Notes under the pieces: model-generated
Databases searched by the model: none
What the model saw: the letters and a program-made list of their open reading frames with translations, nothing else
What the model was told of the DNA's origin: nothing
Assembly: GCF_965227505.1 (NCBI RefSeq)
Contig: NZ_OZ245757.1
Coordinates: 5,146,001 to 5,210,000 of the forward strand
Origin: Pelagibius sp965227505
GTDB lineage: Bacteria; Pseudomonadota; Alphaproteobacteria; Kiloniellales; Kiloniellaceae
Direction of reading: 5' to 3'
DNA length: 64,000 nt
Program-made: the position numbers and the translations under genes
Shown here: piece after piece, positions 16,293-26,342 of the stretch
Layout of the letters: every line of letters begins with the position of its first letter
How positions within the stretch are numbered: position 1 is the first letter of the stretch

Positions 16293-17443
16293 GCGGCGAG
16301 GGCGCGCCCGTAAAGGCGGTAGGTCTTGTAGGGAACGGCGCCGACCGCTTCGATCATGCGGATCATCGGCTGGTTGTCTTCCAGAACCCATGACAGCTCG
16401 CCATGCTCGACGCCCAGCGCGCACTGGGCCCGGCGGATCTTGTCGATGACCGAAAATGCCAGCATCGCGCCCATGAGCCCGCCCTGGTGGGCCTTGCGCA
16501 CCCCCATCAGCGGCACCCGCGCGGTCTTGGTGGTCTTCACCTTCAGCCGCCAGATCAGCTTGGCCCAGCCAAAAGGCAGCAGGCGCCCGTCGAGATCGGC
16601 AATCGCCTCGTTCACGTTGGGCAGGCTGATCGCCATGGCCACGGGGATGCCGTCCAGTTCCGCGATGGCGATTGACTGGGGCCGCACGATCGGCCTCAGG
16701 TCTCTGGCCAGGCTTTGCAGTTCGGCCTCGGACATCGGTACGAATCCCCAGTTTTCCGACCAGGCGTCATTGAAGATATCCATGATCGTCGACAGGTCCT
16801 GCGCGTAGCGGCCCATGTCCATCGCGCGAACCGTCAGTTCCTCGAGCCGGGCGGCCTTGCGCAGCAGGCCGGCGACCGGCGGGGGTGGCTCCCTGCGTGC
16901 ATCGTAGTGATAGCACAGAAGGTCCTTTTGCTTGCGATACCCCAGGTGTTCCAGGTGTCCGGCATAGTAAGGCCGGGCGTGGCCCATCAGCAGGTACGGC
17001 GGCGCTGCGAAGCCGTCGACCAAAAGCCCCAGCTCTTCGTTGATCGAAAAGTTGAAGGGACCGGAAATGCGGCGCATGCCCTGCGCGCGAAGCCAGTCCT
17101 CGGCGGTTGCGGTCAGGGCCTGGAAGGTCTCGGCGTCATCCTCGGCTTCCAGCATCCCGAAATGGCCGGTTGCGTCGCCATGGCGCGCCAGGTGGGCATG
17201 GTTGACCTGGGCCGAGATCCGCCCGACCGTCCGCCCGGCGCGCAGGGCCAGCCAGAAGCGCGCTTCGGCTGTCTGGAAGAAAGGGTTCTTGCGGGGATTG
17301 AGGTGGTCGCGGCGTTCCTGAAGCAGCGGTGGAACCCATGCCGGGTCGTCCTGGTAGAGCGTCCAGGGAAGGCGGATAAAGGCGTCCCGCTGGGCGGCCG
17401 TCTCCACGGCCTTGATGCTCAGCGCCTGGGTGCCGCTGGTCAT
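16289..17443 (-). CDS. bcerS: bCerS-like bacterial ceramide synthase (GNAT-type N-acyltransferase)
   Basis: 384-aa GNAT-superfamily protein. The N-terminal part FIRLPWTLYQDDPAWVPPLLQERRDHLNPRKNPFF and the central GPFNFSINEELGLLVDGFAAPPYLLMGHARPYYAGHLEHLGY are characteristic of the large GNAT family that includes bCerS of Caulobacter, which N-acylates the long-chain base to ceramide. Together with spt, cerR and the ACP it completes a ceramide pathway within 15 kb. Start ATG 17443 is chosen from the family-like N-terminus; a TTG at 17530 that overlaps the upstream stop would add 29 residues without family similarity. No TM helices seen. Confidence 0.82.
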   Translation of the reverse strand: MTSGTQALSIKAVETAAQRDAFIRLPWTLYQDDPAWVPPLLQERRDHLNPRKNPFFQTAEARFWLALRAGRTVGRISAQVNHAHLARHGDATGHFGMLEAEDDAETFQALTATAEDWLRAQGMRRISGPFNFSINEELGLLVDGFAAPPYLLMGHARPYYAGHLEHLGYRKQKDLLCYHYDARREPPPPVAGLLRKAARLEELTVRAMDMGRYAQDLSTIMDIFNDAWSENWGFVPMSEAELQSLARDLRPIVRPQSIAIAELDGIPVAMAISLPNVNEAIADLDGRLLPFGWAKLIWRLKVKTTKTARVPLMGVRKAHQGGLMGAMLAFSVIDKIRRAQCALGVEHGELSWVLEDNQPMIRMIEAVGAVPYKTYRLYGRALAA

Positions 17444-17526
17444 GCGCGTCCGGCGCTTCCAGAGCCGATCAGGGCGCGGTTCGGTGGCGAATCGCGCGGC
17501 TGCTGCCGGCCCGACACTGCGGCCGT

Positions 17527-18291
17527 TCAATCATCCCTTCGGTGCCTTTGGACCTGGCTGCCGTCGGCAGCCAGACCCGAGAGCTGCGCGACCCAGGGGA
17601 AGCGCAGCGTCTCCGGGCCGGTGTAGCCGAGGTTGAAGACGGTGGCGCTGCGCGGGACCTGCTTTGCATCGCCATAGAAGGTGTTGAACACGCGGTCCCA
17701 GAAGAAGTTGGTGATGCCGAAATTGCCCTGCTCGCTGTGGAAATGGTGCGCCAGATGGTGACGCTTGATCCGCCGCAGGAAAGCCAGCCTCGGCGTGAAG
17801 GGCAGGTGCTGGATGCAGTGGCAGAACTCGTAGAAGCAGGTCGTCACGATACCCGTGGCGGCCGCTGCCGCCGCTGCGCCCGGCCCACCGATCAGCCAGC
17901 CGAGCGGAATTGTGACGGCCAGGATCGTCGGCAGCGTGGTGTAGAGCGATCCGAAGAGGACGCCCAGATCGTTGGGGTCGCGGTGGTGATCGAAGTGGAT
18001 GCGTTTCCACAGAGCCGCCGTCTGCGGAAACCGGTAGAGCAGGCGGCCATGCAGCACGAAGCGGTGCAGCAGGTACCACACGACGGGATAGACCAGGACC
18101 GTGGCCGCCACCGCCGCGGCCATCGCCAAGGGCGCTGCGCCCCAGTAGACCGCCAGCGTCGCGCCCACAACGCTGAGCAGCGCATAGGCCTGGATTGCCG
18201 GATAGGTGACGTAGGCCCGGACCAGGTCGCGAAGCGTCATCTTGTCGAGGAAGTACTTGCGCCCGGACCAGGGCGTTCTGCCGATCAGCAC
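17527..18291 (-). CDS. Sterol desaturase / fatty acid hydroxylase superfamily membrane protein
   Basis: 254-aa di-iron membrane oxygenase. It shows about four TM helices and the eight-histidine pattern: HRFVLHG, HFDHHRDPND, CHCIQH and HHLAHHFHSEQGNFGITN. The HxxxxH/HxxHH spacing matches sphingolipid and ceramide fatty-acid 2-hydroxylases as well as carotenoid and sterol family members. Directly upstream of the bCerS-like gene on the same strand, it is a good candidate for hydroxylating the N-acyl chain or the long-chain base (inference). O2-dependent, so such a modification would require oxygen. Confidence 0.8.
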   Translation of the reverse strand: MLIGRTPWSGRKYFLDKMTLRDLVRAYVTYPAIQAYALLSVVGATLAVYWGAAPLAMAAAVAATVLVYPVVWYLLHRFVLHGRLLYRFPQTAALWKRIHFDHHRDPNDLGVLFGSLYTTLPTILAVTIPLGWLIGGPGAAAAAAATGIVTTCFYEFCHCIQHLPFTPRLAFLRRIKRHHLAHHFHSEQGNFGITNFFWDRVFNTFYGDAKQVPRSATVFNLGYTGPETLRFPWVAQLSGLAADGSQVQRHRRDD

Positions 18292-18407
18292 GGATTACGA
18301 ACCTTTGGGTTGCTCAGGCGATCTTCATTGGGATTCAAGCCCAAGCTAGGGTGAAGGAGGACGAGAATCAACGCTTCTACAGGGTTTTCCGCATCCTTGG
18401 CGTGACA

Positions 18408-19166
18408 TCAGATCCAGGAGATCCGGGTACCCGGCTTGTGCCGGTTGACGAGTTGGCGCAGGCGACCGCCCCAGCCCGCCGTGATCTCCCGTTTGTCCCG
18501 GACTTCGAGGCTCCGGTTCAGCCGGTAGACCAGGGGCGTCGCGGTCGCGATGCGAAACGCGGCGGCGCTGCTGTCGTTCAGGCTCTCGATCTGCCGCACC
18601 AACCCGCGGATGCTGCTGGTATGAGCAACCACCAGCGCATCGGCGCCGTCCCGCAGGCTTGGGGCGAGGGTTTCGCGCCACCAGGGGGCGACCCTTTCGC
18701 TGGCCTGCTCCAGGCTCTCGCTGCGCGGCAGCAAGGCGCGGTCGATTCCGGCGTAGAGCGGGTCCTGGCAGGGCAGGCGCGGGTCGCCGTCGGGCAGCGG
18801 CGGCGGCGCGGCCGTGAAGTCGCGGCGCCACCGGCCGAGCTGCTGGTTGCCGTGGCGTATCGCCATCTTGGCCCGGTTTTCGCCCTGCAGGATGCCGTAA
18901 TGGCGCTCGTTCAGCCGCCAGCTTCGCGTCACCGGCAGTTCCGGCTGTTCCATCGCCTGCAGCATCACGGCCAGGGACTCCGCCGCCCGGCTCAGACAGG
19001 AGGTGGCGCAGACGCCGAACGCGAGGTCCAGCCCGGCCACGAGCCGCCCGGCGGCGCGGGCTTCGCGGCGGCCCTCGGCGCTCAGGGGCGCGTCAGCCCA
19101 GCCGGCGAAGCGGTTCTGCTTTGACCATTCGGTTTTGCCGTGCCGTACCAGCACAAGTGTAGGCAT
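18408..19166 (-). CDS. 2,3-bisphosphoglycerate-dependent phosphoglycerate mutase-like protein
   Basis: 252-aa histidine phosphatase-superfamily member of the dPGM type: LVRHGKTEWSKQNRFAGWADAPLS at the N-terminus (phospho-His in RHG), LNERHYGILQG (catalytic Glu) and FTAAPPPLPDGD. The second catalytic His is kept in VVAHTSSIRGLVRQIE, but the usual HGN is HTS, so it is divergent. It interconverts 3- and 2-phosphoglycerate in glycolysis. Here it heads the minus-strand group hydroxylase-bCerS-NTP transferase, which is notable because the Caulobacter end product is a ceramide phosphoglycerate. Confidence 0.75.
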   Translation of the reverse strand: MPTLVLVRHGKTEWSKQNRFAGWADAPLSAEGRREARAAGRLVAGLDLAFGVCATSCLSRAAESLAVMLQAMEQPELPVTRSWRLNERHYGILQGENRAKMAIRHGNQQLGRWRRDFTAAPPPLPDGDPRLPCQDPLYAGIDRALLPRSESLEQASERVAPWWRETLAPSLRDGADALVVAHTSSIRGLVRQIESLNDSSAAAFRIATATPLVYRLNRSLEVRDKREITAGWGGRLRQLVNRHKPGTRISWI

Positions 19167-19340
19167 TTTCTCCCCTGCTTTGCCGGGCCGCGCCGTTGCC
19201 CGCGAGAGCCTTTACCGTCGTGGCCAGGGGATATAAACCCTAGAGGGGCCGCCCGCAAATGCTCGCCTTGTTCCGGGCCGAGGGGCGGCCTGCTCTTGAA
19301 CCCCTGGAAGCCAACAAGCAGAGGCCATCGGCCCGAGGTC

Positions 19341-20483
19341 ATGACCGCAGCGCAGCCCCAAGCCGTATTGGAGCAACAGTTACCGGAACCGGATGGTGAT
19401 ATCGCACGGTCTCCTTTGGTGTGGCTGCTGTTGGACGATCGGCCCGGCCATGTGACCCAGGTAGTCGGCCTCGCAGAGGCCCTGGGTTGGCCCTATGAGA
19501 CCAAGAGGCTGCAGTTCACCCCGCTGAACCGCATCAGCAATCGCCTTCTGGGTGCCAGCAAAGCAACGCTTCGTCGTGAAGCTGCGGCGGGTCTGCAGCC
19601 GCCCTGGCCCGATCTGGTGATCGCCATGGGTCGCCGCTCCGCCCCGGTGGCGCGCTGGATCAAGCGTCAAAGCGGCAATCGTACACGCCTGGTGCAGCTG
19701 GGGCGCAAGGCCGCCAACGTGGCCGGCCCCTTCGACCTGGCCGTCAGCTGCCGCCACTTTCAGCTTCCCGATCACCCCAAGCGGATCCAGGTGCTCCTGC
19801 CGCCGACGCAGGTCGACGGCGACCGCCTTCGCGATGCGGCCGCGCGCTGGCCGGCCCTGCTCGGCGCCGCGGCGGCCCCGCGCGTCGTTCTGCTGGTCGG
19901 CGGCACCACGGCGCACCATCGCCTGACGGCCGAAACGGCCCTGAGGATGGCCGGCGAGGTCCAGGCCTTTGCGGAGCGGCTGGGCGGTTCGCTCACCTGC
20001 GTCACCAGCCGGCGCAGCGGGACGGCGGTGGAATCGGCCTTGCGGCAGGGCGCTCCCGGGGCGCAGCTCCATTGCTGGCGACCGCGGCAGTCTGAGAATC
20101 CTTACCTCGGGTATCTGGCGCAGGCTGACATCCTGGTGGTCACGGGAGAGAGTGAATCGATGCTGGCCGAGGCGGCGGCGACCGCAAAGCCGCTTCTCAT
20201 ATACCCGGTTCCGCCGCGCCCCCGGTCGCTGCGCGCGCGCTGGGCCGGGCGGATTCTGGCGCAGGCGCAGAAGCGGCAGGGCCCGGTCGGAGGATTGTGC
20301 AGAAGCCTTATCGAGAGCGGTGGGGTCGTGCCCCCACGCGACCTCGAAATCATGCACCGGGGCATGGTAGAGGCCGGGCTGGCGCGGCGGTTTTCCCGCG
20401 ACGAGACCCTGCGAAAGCCCGAACCGCATCCCGGCCAGCGCGGACTGCTGGAACGCGTCAGGCTGCTCCTGGAGCGCCAATGA
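19341..20483 (+). CDS. ELM1/GtrOC1-family putative glycosyltransferase
   Basis: 380-aa protein of the Mito_fiss_Elm1 family (DUF1022). It has WLLLDDRPGHVTQVVGLAEALGW near the N-terminus, PWPDLVIAMGRRSAPVARWIKR, and the C-terminal VVTGESESMLAEAAATAKPLLIYPV, which looks like the donor-sugar site of GT-B glycosyltransferases. In alphaproteobacteria such genes often lie in envelope loci. The frame is open further 5', but the ATG at 19341 gives the family-like start. Its stop overlaps the next gene (ATGA 20480-20483), so the two are coupled. The acceptor is unknown. Confidence 0.7.
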   Translation: MTAAQPQAVLEQQLPEPDGDIARSPLVWLLLDDRPGHVTQVVGLAEALGWPYETKRLQFTPLNRISNRLLGASKATLRREAAAGLQPPWPDLVIAMGRRSAPVARWIKRQSGNRTRLVQLGRKAANVAGPFDLAVSCRHFQLPDHPKRIQVLLPPTQVDGDRLRDAAARWPALLGAAAAPRVVLLVGGTTAHHRLTAETALRMAGEVQAFAERLGGSLTCVTSRRSGTAVESALRQGAPGAQLHCWRPRQSENPYLGYLAQADILVVTGESESMLAEAAATAKPLLIYPVPPRPRSLRARWAGRILAQAQKRQGPVGGLCRSLIESGGVVPPRDLEIMHRGMVEAGLARRFSRDETLRKPEPHPGQRGLLERVRLLLERQ

Positions 20484-21871
20484 CGGTGTCAGACGATGTG
20501 CGCCCGGCGAAGGAAACGGCGGCGGATGGCTTCCTCACCCGTTGCGGCAGGGTTCGGTTTTCCGGCGAACGGACGCTTTGGTTTCATGGGAAAGAATGTA
20601 TTGATTTCAAATCCGTCGGACCTCTTATTGAGGCACTTTCTGAGCGTTTCTCGCGCCTCGACTTTGTCTTCACGGCACCCGATCCGGCGGTGCGCGCGTG
20701 GCTGGCGGCTCACTTTCCCAACGCAACCGTTCTGCCGCCCCCATGGCCGCAGGCCCTCTTTGCCGGGCGTTATCTGGCCAACTTGAATGTCCGCGGCGTT
20801 GTGCTGCTGACAGCTGCCGGCCAGATGGAGCAATTCATGCTGCGCGCTGCCCGCCATCGTGCGGCGCCGGTCGTCGTGATGGACTTCTGCGGCGCCGGCG
20901 AACAGGGGCGGTCCGGCGCTGATCCGGTGGCCGCCACTCGGGTGACGGCCGCGGACCTCGACAGCGTGCAGCACGGCTTCGTCGCCGGCGAGGCGGCGCG
21001 GGCCGCGCTTTTGGAGGCCGGGCTGCCGGGTGGGCGTGTAACCTTGCTCTCCGCTGATCCAGAGATCCGAAAGGAGGCGTTTCTTCAGGTCGCGGCTCCG
21101 CTTTTGCGGCAGGACCTCAAGCTGATGCGCAGTGCCCAGCGCCCCTTGCGCCGGCGTTTCGAACAGGCGGCATTGCGCTGCATGGATCATCCGCGCGTCA
21201 GGCGTTGGCTCTCGGCAATGGTCGAGCGCGTCGATACCCTCGATCAGCTGGGCGCGCGCCTCGGAAATCCCTCCACCATCCTCTGCCTGGGCAACGGGCC
21301 GTCGTCCGAAGCGCCGGAGGTCGGAAACGTTGCCTTCGATTGTTTGTTCAGGGTCAACCACGTCTGGCATTCACGTGGTTTCCTCACCGCGCCGGACATG
21401 GTCTTCACCGGCGCAAAGGCGACGCTGGCAGCCGTGCGGGCGCCGGTCTTCGGCCTGCAGAGCATCAAGTCGGAAGGCCGCCTTCTGGCCACCCGCTTCC
21501 TGCGGCCGGGGCGGGGCCGAAGCTGCTATGCGACAATCGAACGCTTCGGGCTCTATCTCTCGGAGGCGCGCTGGGAGGGGGTCCGCCCGACCAACGGCGC
21601 GGCGATGCTGGCGACCGCCGTGGCGCTGAAGCCCGCGCGTCTCGTGATCTCCGGCATCGACCTATTCAGCCATCCGGACGGCACCTATCCCGGGGACCGC
21701 ACGACTCCGAACGCCTATTCGCCGGGCCACGATGCCGAGTCCGAACTGGCACTGCTGCTGGAGGCCCTGGATCTCTACCAGGGTGAACTGACAATCCTCA
21801 GTCCCGCGTTGAAGGCACGCTGGGACGAGCACTGTGCCGCGCGGCCGCAGGCCCGCGATGCCCTGGCCTGA
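20480..21871 (+). CDS. Two-domain envelope protein: KdtA-N-like region plus GT42/DUF115-like domain
   Basis: 463 aa. The first ~130 residues (LWFHGKECIDFKSVGPLIEAL...LDFVFTAPDPAVRAWLAAHFPNATVLPPPW) resemble the N-terminal Rossmann domain of Kdo transferases. From about residue 265 the sequence STILCLGNGPSSEAPEVGN, LFRVNHVWHSRG and RPTNGAAMLATAVALKPARLVISGIDLFSHP resembles the DUF115/GT42 sialyltransferase-like fold (NGPS, RxN and SGID motifs). It probably transfers an acidic sugar, or a related group, to a surface glycan or glycolipid; this is inference. Translationally coupled to the ELM1-family gene. Confidence 0.6.
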   Translation: MTVSDDVRPAKETAADGFLTRCGRVRFSGERTLWFHGKECIDFKSVGPLIEALSERFSRLDFVFTAPDPAVRAWLAAHFPNATVLPPPWPQALFAGRYLANLNVRGVVLLTAAGQMEQFMLRAARHRAAPVVVMDFCGAGEQGRSGADPVAATRVTAADLDSVQHGFVAGEAARAALLEAGLPGGRVTLLSADPEIRKEAFLQVAAPLLRQDLKLMRSAQRPLRRRFEQAALRCMDHPRVRRWLSAMVERVDTLDQLGARLGNPSTILCLGNGPSSEAPEVGNVAFDCLFRVNHVWHSRGFLTAPDMVFTGAKATLAAVRAPVFGLQSIKSEGRLLATRFLRPGRGRSCYATIERFGLYLSEARWEGVRPTNGAAMLATAVALKPARLVISGIDLFSHPDGTYPGDRTTPNAYSPGHDAESELALLLEALDLYQGELTILSPALKARWDEHCAARPQARDALA

Positions 21872-21982
21872 GCGAGGGTGCCTGCAGGCGTATTCTGCGC
21901 GTGACCGGGCCGGTTTACCGCTCCAACTCCCCCTTGTCCCGGGCGGGCGCGTCTGATTTAAAGGTTCCGGGCTAGAGGCCTC

Positions 21983-22033
21983 GGGGCCCAAAGGTATGCG
22001 GGGCCCAAAGATATTCGAGCCCCAAAGGTATCC
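21983..22033. repeat. three tandem 17-bp imperfect repeats
   Basis: Consecutive units GGGGCCCAAAGGTATGC, GGGGCCCAAAGATATTC and GAGCCCCAAAGGTATCC, lying in the 284-bp gap between the GT42-like gene (stop 21871) and the gene starting at 22156. The core GCCCAAAGRTAT is shared. No other feature in the gap could be assigned. Confidence 0.8.
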
Positions 22034-22155
22034 GGCCTCCGGCCGTCTCTCGGTTGCGTGTCCTTGCCTGGTTGGCAGTCTGCCCAGGGCGGGAAGCATG
22101 CAACCGCCGAAGCCGTCGTTGAGTTGAACCCACCGTCTGTTGGGAGAGTGAGTCG

Positions 22156-23559
22156 TTGACTGCTGTCCAGCCCAGTTTCAAGACCAAGTATTATCACAAG
22201 CGGATCGGCCACCTGTTGAGCCTGGAGCGCGGCCGGCCGCCCGGCATGCGCGGTGTGCCTGAGCTTGTGGCGCTGGATGTCGTGCCCGGTGTGACGCCGA
22301 GTGCGAAGCCGCCGGTGCGAATCTTCCTCGGCACCGAGCCGGCGCAGCATCGCGCCGAGCGGATCTTCGTCTGGTCGATCCTGCAGGCGCGCGACCCGGC
22401 GCGCCGCTACGAGATCTATCTGATGAAGGACCTCGAAGGGTTCGACAGAACGAAATGGAAGACGGGCTTCACCGCCTACCGCTACGCAATCCCCGATCTG
22501 GCCGGTAAGACCGGCCGCGCCATCTACAACGACGTCGACCAGATCTACCTGACCGACCCGGCCGAGCTCTTCGATCTCGACATGCAGGGGGCCGGCCAGA
22601 TGTGCATCACCGAGAGGGAAACCGCGGTGATGCTGCTGGATTGCGAGAAGATGGCGAAGATCTGGCATCACGAGGACGCCCAGCGCGGTGAGCGCCACAA
22701 GTTCTTTCGTCGCCGGGTGCACGCAATCGACGGAATGTGGCGTCAGCTTTCGGGCGTCTGGAATGCGCGCGACCATGAGTACGAACCGGGCGTGTCCAAG
22801 CTGCTGCACTACACAACACTGCAGATGCAGCCCTGGCGGCCCTTTCCCAAGATCCTGCGCTACAAGGAAAACCCGAACGGGAAGATCTGGTTCGAGATGG
22901 AGCGTGCGGCCGATGCGGCCGGCTTCACGCTGTTCACCGAGGAGCGGCCCAGCCAGCGCTACCGCGACCTGGTGAAGATGTACAAGACCATGCACGAGGA
23001 GGGTTCGCCAAGCACCGGCAAGGCGCCGGACTGGACCTTCACCGGCAAGTCGCTGACCGAGCATGTCGGCCGCATCGGCGGCATGATCCGAGAGTCCGGT
23101 GCCAAGACCGTGCTCGACTACGGCTCCGGAAAGGCACAGTTCTACGAGGACTATCCGGGCGAGCCGACGGGGTCGCGCCTCAAGGCCATGCGCCAGTGGG
23201 GTGATGTCAAAGTGACCTGCTACGATCCGGGATACGAGCCCTTCTCGGGTCCCATCGAGCCAAGCTACGACGGCGTCATCTGCACCGACGTCCTCGAGCA
23301 CATTTCCGAAGAAGACATCCCCTGGGTGCTGGACAAGCTGTTCGGCCATGCCAGCCGCTTCGTCTTTGCCGTGGCGGCCTGCTATCCGGCCAAGAAGCAT
23401 CTGCCGGATGGCCAGAACGCGCACTGCACGGTCCAGCCGCCGGAGTGGTGGCGCGAGCAGATGGAAGTCGCGGCCCGCCGCAATCCGGGCAAGCAGTGGC
23501 AACTCTGCGCCCAACTCAGGGGTGCGCTTGGCAAGAGCGACCGCGTCTTTCGCGGTTAA
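22156..23559 (+). CDS. Bifunctional glycosyltransferase-like / SAM methyltransferase-like protein
   Basis: 467 aa. The N-terminal half (about residues 55-250) resembles GT-A enzymes of the GT8 type: VRIFLGTEPAQHRAERIFVWSI, IYLMKDLEG and a metal-binding-like IYNDVDQIYLTDPAELFDLD. The C-terminal half carries a Rossmann methyltransferase region, KTVLDYGSGKAQFY (about 317-330) and YDGVICTDVLEHISEEDIPWVLDKLF. It probably adds and/or methylates a sugar on a surface molecule. TTG start at 22156 with GGGAGAG seven bases upstream. The next gene starts 12 bases after its stop. Confidence 0.65.
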   Translation: MTAVQPSFKTKYYHKRIGHLLSLERGRPPGMRGVPELVALDVVPGVTPSAKPPVRIFLGTEPAQHRAERIFVWSILQARDPARRYEIYLMKDLEGFDRTKWKTGFTAYRYAIPDLAGKTGRAIYNDVDQIYLTDPAELFDLDMQGAGQMCITERETAVMLLDCEKMAKIWHHEDAQRGERHKFFRRRVHAIDGMWRQLSGVWNARDHEYEPGVSKLLHYTTLQMQPWRPFPKILRYKENPNGKIWFEMERAADAAGFTLFTEERPSQRYRDLVKMYKTMHEEGSPSTGKAPDWTFTGKSLTEHVGRIGGMIRESGAKTVLDYGSGKAQFYEDYPGEPTGSRLKAMRQWGDVKVTCYDPGYEPFSGPIEPSYDGVICTDVLEHISEEDIPWVLDKLFGHASRFVFAVAACYPAKKHLPDGQNAHCTVQPPEWWREQMEVAARRNPGKQWQLCAQLRGALGKSDRVFRG

Positions 23560-23571
23560 GAGGGCAGCCTC

Positions 23572-24318
23572 ATGCTGAACTTCGAATCCATGGAGTTCGA
23601 CTACGATCCCTATCCGGTCGGGCTTGCGCGCGGCGCTCTGGACCCGGACATTTATCGGGAACTGATCGATACTTTTCCCGAAGACAGCGTCTTTGTCCCG
23701 CAAGAGTTTCACGGGATCAAGTACTCGCTTTCACGCCTCAACAACAAGGCGGGCTATTTCGAACACCTGCGCAGGAATGCTGCCTGGGGGCGCTTTTACG
23801 ACTACATAAACAGCGAGCGCTTCATTTCCGACACCATGGCGATGCTGAAGGCGCACAACGTTGACCTGGGCCTGGCCAACCTGTCGTGGAAGAAGCGGGC
23901 AATCAAACGCTTCAAGGCCTTGAAAAAGGGCAATCCGCAGCCGCACATTCCGCGCCTGCGCTCTCGCTTCGAGTTCTCCTCCATGCCTGTGACCGGCGGC
24001 AATATCCGCCCGCACACCGACCATACCTCGAAGGTCGTGACGATGGTGATTCCCATGTTGCACGAAGACGAGTGGAAAGAAGAGTACGGCGGTGGCACCA
24101 GCGTTATCTGGCCCAAGGATCGCAGCCGCAGTTTCAACCTCGTCAACGGCTATCTGGACTTTGATGAGGTCGACTGCCTGCGGACCTACCCCTTCGAGCC
24201 GAACCAGTGCCTGGTTTTCGTGAAGACCTACAACTCCTGGCACGCGGTCTGGCCGATGACCGGCAATGACCCGAAGGTTCTGCGTCGAACCCTGACGATC
24301 AACATCGAGAGCATATGA
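23572..24318 (+). CDS. 2-oxoglutarate/Fe(II)-dependent oxygenase-like protein
   Basis: 248 aa with a probable double-stranded beta-helix iron site: IRPHTDHTSK (H-x-D, about residues 146-155), the distal histidine in KTYNSWHAVWPM and the 2-oxoglutarate-binding arginine in RRTLTINI near the C-terminus. It is probably a hydroxylase of a small molecule, sugar or lipid. It begins 12 bases after the bifunctional glycosyltransferase/methyltransferase gene, so it is likely in the same operon. The substrate cannot be told from sequence. It converges with the ABC exporter gene, 18 bases apart. Confidence 0.65.
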   Translation: MLNFESMEFDYDPYPVGLARGALDPDIYRELIDTFPEDSVFVPQEFHGIKYSLSRLNNKAGYFEHLRRNAAWGRFYDYINSERFISDTMAMLKAHNVDLGLANLSWKKRAIKRFKALKKGNPQPHIPRLRSRFEFSSMPVTGGNIRPHTDHTSKVVTMVIPMLHEDEWKEEYGGGTSVIWPKDRSRSFNLVNGYLDFDEVDCLRTYPFEPNQCLVFVKTYNSWHAVWPMTGNDPKVLRRTLTINIESI

Positions 24319-24336
24319 GGGTGCGGCTGTCTGCCG

Positions 24337-26058
<1,722 letters not shown>

Positions 26059-26342
26059 CGACCATCTATTTGCGTGATTTCCAGATGGGTCAAGGCTAAT
26101 TCACAGGACCGCCACGCCAACTGCCCGGTGCTTCGCGACCTCGAAGCCCGGACTGCGGCCCTCGCGGACCCCGGGCCTCTTGCCGCCGCTGCGCCCCGCG
26201 AGGCGTGCCGGCGCACGGCGGGTGAGGGCATGCTTTCTGCTTGACAATAAAGAGCGGCGTGGCGGAGGTTCTGGCGGCAAGGCAAGGAGCCTGGGCTTCC
26301 ACTAGGTTGGGCGAAACGGTCGCCTGAGAGAAACCGCGCACT

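Noticed and set aside
26241..26269. sigma70 promoter before the sulfotransferase gene
   Set aside because: TTGACA is present, but the correctly spaced -10 position reads GGAGGT, so no promoter was called.
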